From: DASPJQ01 sp035299065
GTDB taxonomy: Bacteria > Bacteroidota > Bacteroidia > Flavobacteriales_D > UBA2798
DNA length: 14,450 nucleotides
Direction of reading: 5' to 3'
Assembly (NCBI GenBank): GCA_035299065.1
Contig: DATGXI010000012.1
Location: 1-14,450 of the forward strand
Under the pieces are notes generated by a model. It worked only from the letters and a program-made list of their open reading frames with translations. It was not told the origin of the DNA and made no database searches. Both the position numbers and the translations under genes were made by a program. Below are positions 8,260 to 14,450 of this stretch, piece after piece. Position 1 is the stretch's first letter, and each line of letters opens with the position of its first letter.

Positions 8260-9366
8260 TTATACTATTACGTAGATTATGGTTGTATTAAAATCAGTAC
8301 TCAAAGCACTTATTACATTTTGTGCCGGGTTATTTACATTGTCCTGCACAATGGTAGCTCCGTTCATGACCCGTAAACCTGTTTTTGCTTTTTCGTAAAA
8401 AGGAATAAGGGTGGTTGATTCATATACGATTGTTTGCACACCGTTTACAACTGGTGCAGGTGGCGATGTTATGTTGGTAAACGCATACAGTACCTGTGGA
8501 CTCCCGGGATTATACGGGAGTGGATTTATAACCGCATCAACAACGGTAAGGCCCGCTGCCGGAATACCGCTTAATTTGGGAACAACAATAAACCTCCATT
8601 TTGTTTCACGTCTTATTAAATCGGTGAAATATTGTCGGGCAGGTTCTCCGCCTGATGCTGGTGGCCAGTCAGTATTGGCAGCACCTTGTGCTTTAATTTT
8701 AATCACCCCGCTAATACCTGCTGTTACAAGTTCATTATCTATATAAAAATCTTTTGTCTTGTTGTTGGTTCCAACGGTTGTTTTGAATGAATACATACCA
8801 GGAGGAAGATGACTCAGGTCAACGGGGTAAAAGAATTTGCCATTAACATTTTGAATTCCTGTAAATGGAGGACCTGGAGGAGAAGTCGGGGTTACAACAG
8901 TGCCTGCTTCATTTTTTATCTCTATGCTGCCTGTGTCAACCAAACTTGTTTGTGGAAATTCGTACATGAACTGGTTAGGTTTCAACTCATCCAGTATTTC
9001 GTATTTTAGTTTATGTGTTGTAACATTTGTGTTGGTAAAATACATGATGTTACCAGCTTTAAATGTTTTGGTTGGTGACTTGTCAAGGTTACTGAAATTT
9101 AGAAACTCAGTTACGTTTTTCATGGTCATTCCAAACCGTAACTCAATATTTGCAAAATTCACAAACGAGTCGGGTGGTGGAGTGCTGCTTTTCCTGTACA
9201 TAACCCTGAAACCAGTATTGTCTATTTTAAAAATCAGTTTATTGTTTTTGAAGAGTTGTTGTGTAGATTTTGTTGGCGTTATGTCAAAATCATGTGTAAT
9301 GCCTCCCGTGTAAAAATTATGCCGGAGAGCCACATTAAACAATTTTCCGTAATTTGATAATGCCAT
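8260..9366 (-). CDS. Unrecognised 368-aa protein between tube terminator and sheath
   Basis: I do not recognise a named family. The protein is beta-rich and has no cysteine, signal peptide or membrane segment. It begins with a conserved-looking stretch (YGKLFNVALRHNFYTGG, residues 6-22). The middle resembles an Ig-like or carboxypeptidase-regulatory-like fold: a Pro-rich TPTSPPGPPFTG linker near 160, then DLSHLPPGMYSFKTT, a turn pattern common in such domains. The C-terminal part ends in a hydrophobic strand (TTIIYVIV). The gene starts 2 bases after the terminator gene stop and 20 bases before the sheath gene, so it is cotranscribed with structural genes. A structural role at the cap end, such as a cap adaptor between terminator and last sheath/tube ring, or a surface decoration, is inferred only from position. 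Confidence 0.85.
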   Translation of the reverse strand: MALSNYGKLFNVALRHNFYTGGITHDFDITPTKSTQQLFKNNKLIFKIDNTGFRVMYRKSSTPPPDSFVNFANIELRFGMTMKNVTEFLNFSNLDKSPTKTFKAGNIMYFTNTNVTTHKLKYEILDELKPNQFMYEFPQTSLVDTGSIEIKNEAGTVVTPTSPPGPPFTGIQNVNGKFFYPVDLSHLPPGMYSFKTTVGTNNKTKDFYIDNELVTAGISGVIKIKAQGAANTDWPPASGGEPARQYFTDLIRRETKWRFIVVPKLSGIPAAGLTVVDAVINPLPYNPGSPQVLYAFTNITSPPAPVVNGVQTIVYESTTLIPFYEKAKTGLRVMNGATIVQDNVNNPAQNVISALSTDFNTTIIYVIV

Positions 9367-9368
9367 AT

Positions 9369-9971
9369 TTATACTACTGTTGTGCCCGTAATGTCGAGCG
9401 TGATAATTGGTTGGTTTTGGTTGAGTAAACGTTTTTCCTGGAAGGTCACCAGCCTGACACGGTATAAAACCGATGGAAGGTATTTAGCTCCTAAAATGCT
9501 CCAGAAATTGTATTGCTGTTCAAATGTGTATGAATACAATTCAACAATTAATTGATGCAGGTTTGCATCCATTGCGGGTGTGTTAGCGGGAGTAAATACA
9601 TTTTTGCCCTGGAAAAAAGCAACTATGTTGGATATTTGCTTTAAGCCTTCCTTGTAATTCATGTCGCTTGTTGATGTATTCACATAATTGGTGCAAAACA
9701 GCACGTATAAATTCAGCTTTATTTCGGGGTTATATTGTTCAATGTTGCCAGCATCATTCCGGTAATTAAAACGTTGTTCTTTAAAAACTCTCTCCTCTTC
9801 AATGTTTATAAGTGACATGCCAATGCGGTCATCAGGTATAGCCCAGCTTCCATCCTGTTTGGCAACATTGCTTAATACAATAAAACCCTCAGGTGGGGTT
9901 GCATCACTGTTTACCTGTTCAAGGTAAACTTCCAGCTCATCGCGCAATGTTACAAGTGCCTCTTTGATCAT
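9369..9971 (-). CDS. DUF4255 tube terminator/cap protein (Afp16/Pvc16 type)
   Basis: A 200-aa DUF4255 (Pvc16 N-terminal domain) protein. Signature parts seen are an N-terminal helix (IKEALVTLRDELEVYLEQ), the IGMSLINIEEERVFKEQ strand-turn (50-66), LNLYVLFCTNY, and the late SYTFEQQYNFWSILGAKYLPSVLYRVRLV segment. Afp16-type proteins set tube length and cap the distal end of tube and sheath. DUF4255 together with the AAA+ ATPase across the divergent region is one of the best markers separating eCIS from phages and type VI systems. It lies 16 bases after the fibre-like gene and 2 bases before the 368-aa gene. In Afp and PVC clusters this gene is last in the operon; here it is second, next to the regulatory region. 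Confidence 0.93.
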   Translation of the reverse strand: MIKEALVTLRDELEVYLEQVNSDATPPEGFIVLSNVAKQDGSWAIPDDRIGMSLINIEEERVFKEQRFNYRNDAGNIEQYNPEIKLNLYVLFCTNYVNTSTSDMNYKEGLKQISNIVAFFQGKNVFTPANTPAMDANLHQLIVELYSYTFEQQYNFWSILGAKYLPSVLYRVRLVTFQEKRLLNQNQPIITLDITGTTVV

Positions 9972-9987
9972 GTCCTTTTAAAATCGT

Positions 9988-10608
9988 TTAGTCTTTGATA
10001 ACTCGTATTCTAATATTTTTTAATAAAACACTTCCCTGTGTTCCAAAAAAGCGATAAAAGTCTACTTTGAGGTTTTGAATTGTAGCTGGTAATATGGTGC
10101 TGTAAAAACCGCCAAAACCAATATATTCCTGGTCATCGCCAATTCGTGGGGCGCTTTGACCAATCACTTCATCGTTCAATAAAATGGTTGTTTTGTTTGT
10201 TACGTTTGTGCTTGAGTTGCGTCCCAGTTCACAATACCATTCAATAGTATAAGCACCCGCAACCAGTGGTACAAAATCTTCGTCAAAGGGAATTTCTACC
10301 GGAGTATCTGTTGCCGAAAAAGGCCCGGCCAATGTCCATTCAAATTTCAGGGAAGGACTTATTTTCCTCCAATCAGCCATGTTAAAAGGTCCGGTTGTAT
10401 CTGCAATGGCTATATAAATATCTTCTTCAAAAATTACCGTCTCGTTGGTTAAATAGGCATTTGCGGGATTGTATAAGCGTAAACCAAGTTTATTACGATC
10501 TTCTGCATAATGCAGCAATGAATCTATTAAACTGTCGAATTGTGCCTGTGTAGGTTTGTCACCAGTTTGAAAAAACGATTTAAGAATATTGCGTGATACC
10601 AGTGCCAT
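9988..10608 (-). CDS. Fibre-like or carbohydrate-binding accessory protein, first gene of the structural operon
   Basis: A 206-aa protein with three visible parts. Residues 6-35 (NILKSFFQTGDKPTQAQFDSLIDS) resemble the short N-terminal helix seen in Bacteroidota phage tail fibre and appendage proteins. Residues 46-83 have the spacing of a small CBM5/12-like chitin-binding module: YNPANAYLTNETVIFEEDIY, then an aromatic WRKIS end. Residues 88-206 look like a beta-sandwich with alternating hydrophobics and a closing LLKNIRIRVIKD strand. No signal peptide is seen, so export would be with the particle. The start at 10608 is the only reasonable ATG and faces the divergent regulatory region. A surface or receptor-binding role is inferred from domain style; exact family unknown. 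Confidence 0.8.
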   Translation of the reverse strand: MALVSRNILKSFFQTGDKPTQAQFDSLIDSLLHYAEDRNKLGLRLYNPANAYLTNETVIFEEDIYIAIADTTGPFNMADWRKISPSLKFEWTLAGPFSATDTPVEIPFDEDFVPLVAGAYTIEWYCELGRNSSTNVTNKTTILLNDEVIGQSAPRIGDDQEYIGFGGFYSTILPATIQNLKVDFYRFFGTQGSVLLKNIRIRVIKD

Positions 10609-10683
10609 AGTTTACAGTTTTGGTAAAAAATAAAATGTGCTTTTTTAATGCTTCGTAAAGTTTGAAAAACAAAAAATGAAAAC

Positions 10684-10700
10684 CAAGGACACTTGCATGC
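10684..10700 (-). promoter_or_regulatory. Left copy of shared GCATGCAAGTGTCCTTG motif
   Basis: On the minus strand this reads GCATGCAAGTGTCCTTG, preceded by a T-run and 75 bases upstream of the first structural gene. The same sequence minus one base occurs at 11125-11140 on the plus strand, pointing into the other operon. Same orientation relative to both genes suggests a shared regulator site or a promoter -33 region. Here no good TAnnTTTG follows at the usual spacing, so a binding site is as likely as a promoter box. Confidence 0.5.
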
Positions 10701-10742
10701 GAAAAAAACGTACAGATTTTGACACGAGGATTCCTATAGCGA

Positions 10743-10755
10743 AATGAGAATCATT
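10743..10755. promoter_or_regulatory. Fur-box-like palindrome
   Basis: AATGAGAATCATT matches 12 of the 13 central bases of the classical Fur consensus (AATGATAATCATT), and AAATGA-GAA-TCATTT is a perfect 6-bp inverted repeat with a 3-base centre. The outer three bases on each side match poorly, giving about 13 of 19 overall. It lies 134 bases upstream of the first structural gene. Chance occurrence in A+T-rich DNA is possible, and Fur sites of the host group may differ. Confidence 0.3.
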
Positions 10756-10966
10756 TTATTGTCCCGCCCCGACAAGTGTTAAAACAGGCGAAAAAATGCT
10801 TTTTTTTTCTGTTGAAAACTTCTACTCAGTTGAAATTCATTCAAAAACAAATTTTAAAAAACGGCATTTGTTTAAAAAACGTATTCGCTTGAAAATTAAA
10901 TAACAAAATGAGTTCGCTCAACTTATCAACACAAAAAAAATCTAAAAAACAAGGGTTTTAACAAAT

Positions 10967-10988
10967 ACTGCGTCCGGGCAGTTTTTTG
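10967..10988 (+). terminator. Possible small intrinsic terminator
   Basis: ACTGC-gtccgg-GCAGT makes a 5-bp stem with a 6-base loop, directly followed by TTTTTT on the plus strand. The stem is short, so strength is doubtful. If real it would end an unseen short plus-strand transcript from the left part of the region, or shield the ATPase promoter from read-through. Confidence 0.35.
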
Positions 10989-11124
10989 AATTTTAAATAA
11001 AAAGGCAAAAGTAGCGCAACCCTTTATTGGCAGGTGTTTCGGGTGATTGTGTATAGATAAAGTATACGTTCAAAAAAGCCGGTTAAATTGATAGATTTTT
11101 GTAAAAAAAACACTGTTTTTCCGT

Positions 11125-11168
11125 GCATGAAGTGTCCTTGATATTCCAAAAATATGGTTGTAACATTG
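11125..11168 (+). promoter_or_regulatory. Candidate promoter of the ATPase operon with right copy of the shared motif
   Basis: GCATGAAGTGTCCTTG at 11125-11140 ends in TTG, then 20 bases later TAACATTG (11161-11168) differs by one base from the Bacteroidota -7 consensus TAnnTTTG. TTG with about 20 bases of spacing is the known -33/-7 arrangement of the primary sigma factor in this phylum. Transcription would start near 11175, leaving a leader of about 165 bases before the chosen ATG. No start site data exist, so this remains a prediction. Confidence 0.4.
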
Positions 11169-11227
11169 TTTGCCGCAAACTGTAAAGCTGCTGGATTACA
11201 ATTGAAAACACATTAACGTTTACCGTT

Positions 11228-11253
11228 TTTCTACGCAAAAAGGACCGTAGAAA
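11228..11253. repeat. Perfect 8-bp inverted repeat (hairpin or operator)
   Basis: TTTCTACG and CGTAGAAA flank a 10-base spacer CAAAAAGGAC. If the candidate promoter at 11161-11168 is used, this lies in the ATPase leader RNA and could form a hairpin. It has no T-run after it, so it is not an intrinsic terminator. As DNA it could be a dimeric regulator site. Confidence 0.5.
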
Positions 11254-11340
11254 TACGCTTGATATTTATAATAATGCTAAAATAACTCTACGGGCTCAGG
11301 GCAAACGTTGTGCTCTATGTGGTTAAAACCAGCTGATAAT

Positions 11341-12759
11341 ATGGAAAATGAATTTGAAAAAAATACTGAACGCATACATACCGGTAAAACACATGAACGT
11401 GTAAACCTGCGTGAAGATGAAGTGACCCGCCTGGTGGCAACCATGCTTGAAGAAATAAAATGGTTTGCAAAGCTGGTTGATCAACGCATAGCTGAAATTG
11501 AAGACCCATTGGTAACACCGCTTGTGTTTTCACAATACGCCTTACCGGTTTTGCATGACCATGACAATCCATACGCACAGCTTGTAAAACAGTTTTCACT
11601 GGGAGGGGCCGAAAGGTTGTTACTTGTGTGTAGTTTGATTCAGTATGTTTCGCCTGAATTATTAACCCAAAAACTGCGTGATGATGAAAACCATGTGCGG
11701 TTAAAATACGCGGAGTTTGGCGGATACATTGACCGCGCGTTTACGCATTTTGTTCCATCGCTGCAAACAGTTTTGTTTTTACTGGCCGGGAACGATAAAA
11801 CCAATGCTGCATTTTATAAGCTGGCTATACACAAGCACGGTAAACTTATTAGTGAGGGTGTTATACGTTTTAACCCCATGTCAATGGCAGGTAATGATGA
11901 CAATGAAATGCAACATATTCCGCAGCTTGCCCAGGAATACCTGTATTATTTCCAGGCAGGTGTAAAACCGCGGCCTGATTTTGGGCGCGCATTTCCCGCA
12001 ACCTGGGTTACAACCGGGCTTGACTGGGAACATTTGGTGCTTTCAGAAAAATCAAAGAAACAGGTTAAAGAGGTTATGCGTTGGGTTGAGTTTGGCGATG
12101 AATTAACCGGCTCCAGCAGTATGTTCAATACTTCATACCCTTGTTTGTTTTATGGCCCCCCGGGAACAGGAAAGTCACTCACGGCAAAACTCATTGGTAA
12201 AAAATACAGCAAAGATGTTTTCAGGGTTGATCTTTCAATGGTGGTTTCTAAATATGTGGGTGAAACCGAAAAGAACCTGGCGCATTTATTTGACCGTGCC
12301 CATGGTAAAAACTGGATACTGTTTTTTGATGAAGCCGATTCACTTTTCAGCAAACGAACTGAAGTTGGAAATGCCAATGATAAATGGGCTAACCTTGAAG
12401 TAAGTTATTTGTTACAGCGTATGGAAGAACATAAGGGCCTGACCATACTAGCAACCAATTTAAAAGACAACCTGGATGGTGCAATGACCAGGCGTTTTCA
12501 AAGCATTATTTACTTCCCGTTTCCATCAAAAACCGAAAGGGAAATACTCTGGAAATCGCTTTTGCCTTCTCCCTTTACGTATAGCAGCGATATTAATATA
12601 GAAAAGCTGGCAGCCTTTGAATTAACAGGCGCCAACATTGCCAATATTATTAAGGATTCCTGTTTATGCGCGCTTGATCATAAAACAAAGACCTTGGATG
12701 CGTTATGGTTAAGTGATAGTATTAAAAAGGAATTTATAAAGGAGAAAAGAACACCGTAA
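11341..12759 (+). CDS. AAA+ ATPase of the injection system (Afp15/Pvc15 type)
   Basis: A 472-aa AAA+ ATPase from this start. The N-terminal half (about 1-235) is the family-specific helical domain (AERLLLVCSLIQYVSPELL). The AAA core follows: Walker A GPPGTGKS at 272-279, Walker B ILFFDEAD at 326-333, sensor-1 ATN at 371-373 and an arginine pair RRF at 384-386. All catalytic positions are intact. Afp15-type ATPases are cytoplasmic and needed for assembly of the eCIS particle. The start is uncertain: in-frame TTG at 11308 and ATG at 11317 would add 11 or 8 residues; ATG 11341 is chosen because it leads directly into the charged N-terminus MENEFEKNTER, but none has a clear ribosome site. Transcribed away from the structural operon and followed 5 bases later by the LysM/SH3 gene. 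Confidence 0.92.
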   Translation: MENEFEKNTERIHTGKTHERVNLREDEVTRLVATMLEEIKWFAKLVDQRIAEIEDPLVTPLVFSQYALPVLHDHDNPYAQLVKQFSLGGAERLLLVCSLIQYVSPELLTQKLRDDENHVRLKYAEFGGYIDRAFTHFVPSLQTVLFLLAGNDKTNAAFYKLAIHKHGKLISEGVIRFNPMSMAGNDDNEMQHIPQLAQEYLYYFQAGVKPRPDFGRAFPATWVTTGLDWEHLVLSEKSKKQVKEVMRWVEFGDELTGSSSMFNTSYPCLFYGPPGTGKSLTAKLIGKKYSKDVFRVDLSMVVSKYVGETEKNLAHLFDRAHGKNWILFFDEADSLFSKRTEVGNANDKWANLEVSYLLQRMEEHKGLTILATNLKDNLDGAMTRRFQSIIYFPFPSKTEREILWKSLLPSPFTYSSDINIEKLAAFELTGANIANIIKDSCLCALDHKTKTLDALWLSDSIKKEFIKEKRTP

Positions 12760-12764
12760 GAAAA

Positions 12765-14450
12765 ATGGGTATGGACCAAACATATCAAAGCAATGAAGAT
12801 CGTCTTGTAGCAATGCGTCAATTCTGGGCGCAAACCGATGACGATTGGAATACCGGTGCGCTTGAAAAACAGGCTAATGATTCCTCTCAGCAAATCGTAA
12901 ATGATATACTTAGCACATCGTCTAAAATATGGCCATTTAGTAAAGATCCAATTAAGAAAACGATAAGACTGAATAAAAGGGAAGTCAAGCTATTCATAAA
13001 AAAAGCAAAAGAAACGGTTCTAAGATTAAAAGAAGCAGGAGCAGGTGAAGAACACCTGGATTCTATTATTCAATTAATAACCGCATATGAAAATGAATAT
13101 GAAAATGGTAATTTTGATTGGTCAGCTAACGATGCTCTTCAGCGGTTTAAAGATAAGGTTGCTGACGAAAATATGCGTGATGAAATTTTGCTTGATGTCT
13201 ATTACTTAAACGCAAATTTTCCGAGCGAGCGTATGGCTCTTGATGATTTGTCAAACGATGCTGACAGGCCAGTTTACATACCTAGTATAGAAATAAACCG
13301 ATTAGAGCATGAGGAGCCTGTTAATGATATAAGAACTCATATTAAGATAGAACCAACATCAGAAGAGATTAAGAAAAATACAAACGATGAGCGTAAGCAA
13401 CTTTTAAAAGAATCAGGGACACTGGGAGGGTTAACAAAAAAATTAGTCGAAAAAACCGGTGACGATGCTTACTCATTAAAAAATCTTCAAACTAATTTTT
13501 TTGAAAAGGGAACCGACTTTAGCGGCAATCTTGATCTATACGGCAATGTTTATGGTTTATGGCCCAATCTCATTCTTCTATATTATCTTACTCAAGAGGC
13601 TTGGACTCCTGCCGAAGGCTATCCGGTAGTTAAAAGCTATGTTGCACCGGGAGGACAACTTGTCATCCTCTCTACCTTTAAAGGGTCCATTCAAATGCAA
13701 AAGGATGAGAAAAAACAAGGAGATAAAAATCCCGGAAGTGCGGCCAACAATAATGCGGTTATCACAGCTTATAATCATATTGCTGTAAAGGGATTGAAGG
13801 ATCAAGCCGCAAATGGTTTTTATTTATACAGCAATGAAGAAGATTATGAAAATGTAATTTCGCTTAGTGATCCTGATCTTGGGTTTAAACTTCGTGATGA
13901 TGTAAAAGATGGAATAGCCTTAAGTCGTGGGTACAAGTTAAAAGAAAGTCAGTATCAGCAAGAATATAATATTTTGCGTGAGAATGGCTATACCAAAAGT
14001 ATTTCCGAATACCGTGCCAACCCTATTTCGTTGCGCGATTTCTTAGAAGGCGGAAAAATATTTGAAAACGTAAACATTCCTGCTATTGTAAACAATGGTG
14101 AAGGTGTTAATATTCGTAAAAATCCATTCTCACCTGATGATATTGAACGTTTGGGCAAAAACTACGAAGGACCAAATCCGAATTTTATAAAATTAATTCC
14201 ATTCAATACACACTTAACCGTTAAGCGTAAAACAACGCAAGTGGGTGAAGATTGGGCTTACATAGAAACAGAGAATGGTGATAAGGGTTACGCATCTCTT
14301 GTGTATATTGAAACAGAAATGCCCGAGCCAAAAGCCCGTTACCACAAGGTAAAGGAAGGTGAAACCATCAGTCTTGTTGCAATAAAAAGTCATGGATCAA
14401 TTGATCTTACTGACTATATAACGGCACTGGAAATAATTAATCCATCGATT
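12765..14450 (+). CDS. Large SH3/LysM-containing protein of unknown function, candidate cargo, 3' end off the window
   Basis: Open from ATG 12765 (in-frame ATG at 12771 is equally possible) to the window edge, 562 codons without a stop. Residues 1 to about 440 match no family I recognise. They are charged and helix-prone at first, with an aromatic patch NLDLYGNVYGLWPNLILLYY near 260-280. Residues about 448-516 look like a bacterial SH3 domain: VNIRKNP, DWAYIETENGDKGYASLVYIE. A LysM-like start follows at 526 (YHKVKEGETISLVAIKS) and is still open at the edge. There is no signal peptide. It begins 5 bases after the ATPase stop, so the two are likely cotranscribed. SH3 plus LysM suggests binding of cell-wall glycan or a scaffold for a missing C-terminal domain, perhaps a peptidase or toxin. 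Cargo, anchoring and host-release roles are all open; the gene call itself is firm. Confidence 0.85.
   Translation, partial: MGMDQTYQSNEDRLVAMRQFWAQTDDDWNTGALEKQANDSSQQIVNDILSTSSKIWPFSKDPIKKTIRLNKREVKLFIKKAKETVLRLKEAGAGEEHLDSIIQLITAYENEYENGNFDWSANDALQRFKDKVADENMRDEILLDVYYLNANFPSERMALDDLSNDADRPVYIPSIEINRLEHEEPVNDIRTHIKIEPTSEEIKKNTNDERKQLLKESGTLGGLTKKLVEKTGDDAYSLKNLQTNFFEKGTDFSGNLDLYGNVYGLWPNLILLYYLTQEAWTPAEGYPVVKSYVAPGGQLVILSTFKGSIQMQKDEKKQGDKNPGSAANNNAVITAYNHIAVKGLKDQAANGFYLYSNEEDYENVISLSDPDLGFKLRDDVKDGIALSRGYKLKESQYQQEYNILRENGYTKSISEYRANPISLRDFLEGGKIFENVNIPAIVNNGEGVNIRKNPFSPDDIERLGKNYEGPNPNFIKLIPFNTHLTVKRKTTQVGEDWAYIETENGDKGYASLVYIETEMPEPKARYHKVKEGETISLVAIKSHGSIDLTDYITALEIINPSI

Larger units (their letters stand above)
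10609..11340. other. Divergent intergenic regulatory region
   Basis: About 730 bases between the two operons, with no convincing gene on either strand. It is strongly A+T-rich with many A and T runs. It holds, from left to right: one copy of a shared motif pointing left (10684-10700), a Fur-box-like palindrome (10743-10755), a terminator-like hairpin (10967-10988), a short GTATA/TATAC inverted repeat (11051-11067), the second motif copy pointing right with a possible -7 box (11125-11168), and a perfect 8-bp inverted repeat (11228-11253). The length exceeds what two simple promoters need, so complex control or a small RNA is possible. Everything beyond the visible repeats is inference. Confidence 0.7.

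Noticed and set aside
8900..9313. 137-codon open frame on the plus strand opposite the 368-aa gene
   Set aside because: Hydrophobic composition arises from the complement of a beta-rich coding sequence; no neighbour or leader supports it.
1..10608. Contractile-tailed prophage or tailocin
   Set aside because: DUF4255 terminator, Afp15-type ATPase, LysM hub and DUF5908 are eCIS markers, and no capsid, portal, terminase, lysis or integrase gene is visible. Flanks are unseen, so the rejection is strong but not absolute.
11051..11067. GTATA-gataaag-TATAC inverted repeat as an operator
   Set aside because: Five-base A+T-rich arms are too short to separate from chance in this composition, and the repeat is not placed at a recognised promoter box.
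11267..11272. TATAAT as an E. coli-like -10 box for the ATPase gene
   Set aside because: No TTGACA-like box occurs 16-18 bases upstream, and Bacteroidota primary sigma factors use TTG and TAnnTTTG; the motif is probably chance in A+T-rich DNA.
10609..11340. CRISPR array, tRNA gene or transposon ends in the intergenic region
   Set aside because: No regularly spaced repeats, cloverleaf or paired terminal repeats with a target duplication were found; the only notable inverted pair encloses no gene.

Overview
The window carries most of a contractile injection system locus of the extracellular type (eCIS: the antifeeding prophage / Photorhabdus virulence cassette / AlgoCIS lineage, named here Afp/Pvc). 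The A+T-leaning DNA, A-rich leaders without clear Shine-Dalgarno sites, a DUF5908 protein and a Bacteroidota-style gp47/Afp11 protein all suggest a member of the Bacteroidota (Cytophagales/Chitinophagales-like). This is inferred from protein style, since no rRNA or other taxonomic marker is present.

Layout. Positions 1-10608 hold a tightly packed minus-strand operon of twelve genes. In transcription order they are: a fibre-like protein of 206 aa (9988-10608), a DUF4255/Afp16-type tube terminator (9369-9971), an unrecognised 368-aa protein (8260-9366), one tail sheath (6824-8239), two gp19-like tube proteins (6345-6779 and 5857-6315), a 51-aa DUF5908/Afp6-position protein (5691-5846), a LysM hub adaptor (4963-5688), a VgrG/gp27-gp5 spike (3065-4963), a PAAR tip (2775-3053), a gp25 baseplate wedge (2341-2772) and a large Afp11/gp47-like baseplate protein (1-2344). 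The last runs off the left edge, so any Afp12, fibre and tape-measure genes would lie further left. Several junctions overlap by 1-4 bases or are only 2 bases apart, which implies translational coupling.

Positions 10609-11340 form a non-coding divergent regulatory region. Two facing copies of GCATG(C)AAGTGTCCTTG lie in it, one pointing into each operon. It also holds a Fur-box-like palindrome, a small terminator-like hairpin and a perfect 8-bp inverted repeat just before the right-hand operon.

On the plus strand, an Afp15/Pvc15-type AAA+ ATPase (about 11341-12759) is followed 5 bases later by a large gene that runs off the right edge (12765-14450). That protein has an unrecognised N-terminal region of about 440 aa, then an SH3-like and a LysM-like segment, and is a candidate cargo or cell-envelope accessory protein.

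Together the genes encode a sheathed tube capped by the terminator, a hub, spike and PAAR tip, a baseplate, and the ATPase that in related systems is needed for assembly. No capsid, terminase, portal, lysis or T6SS membrane-complex gene is visible. The least explained parts are the 368-aa protein between terminator and sheath, the fibre-like first gene, the LysM/SH3 protein and the shared promoter-proximal motif.
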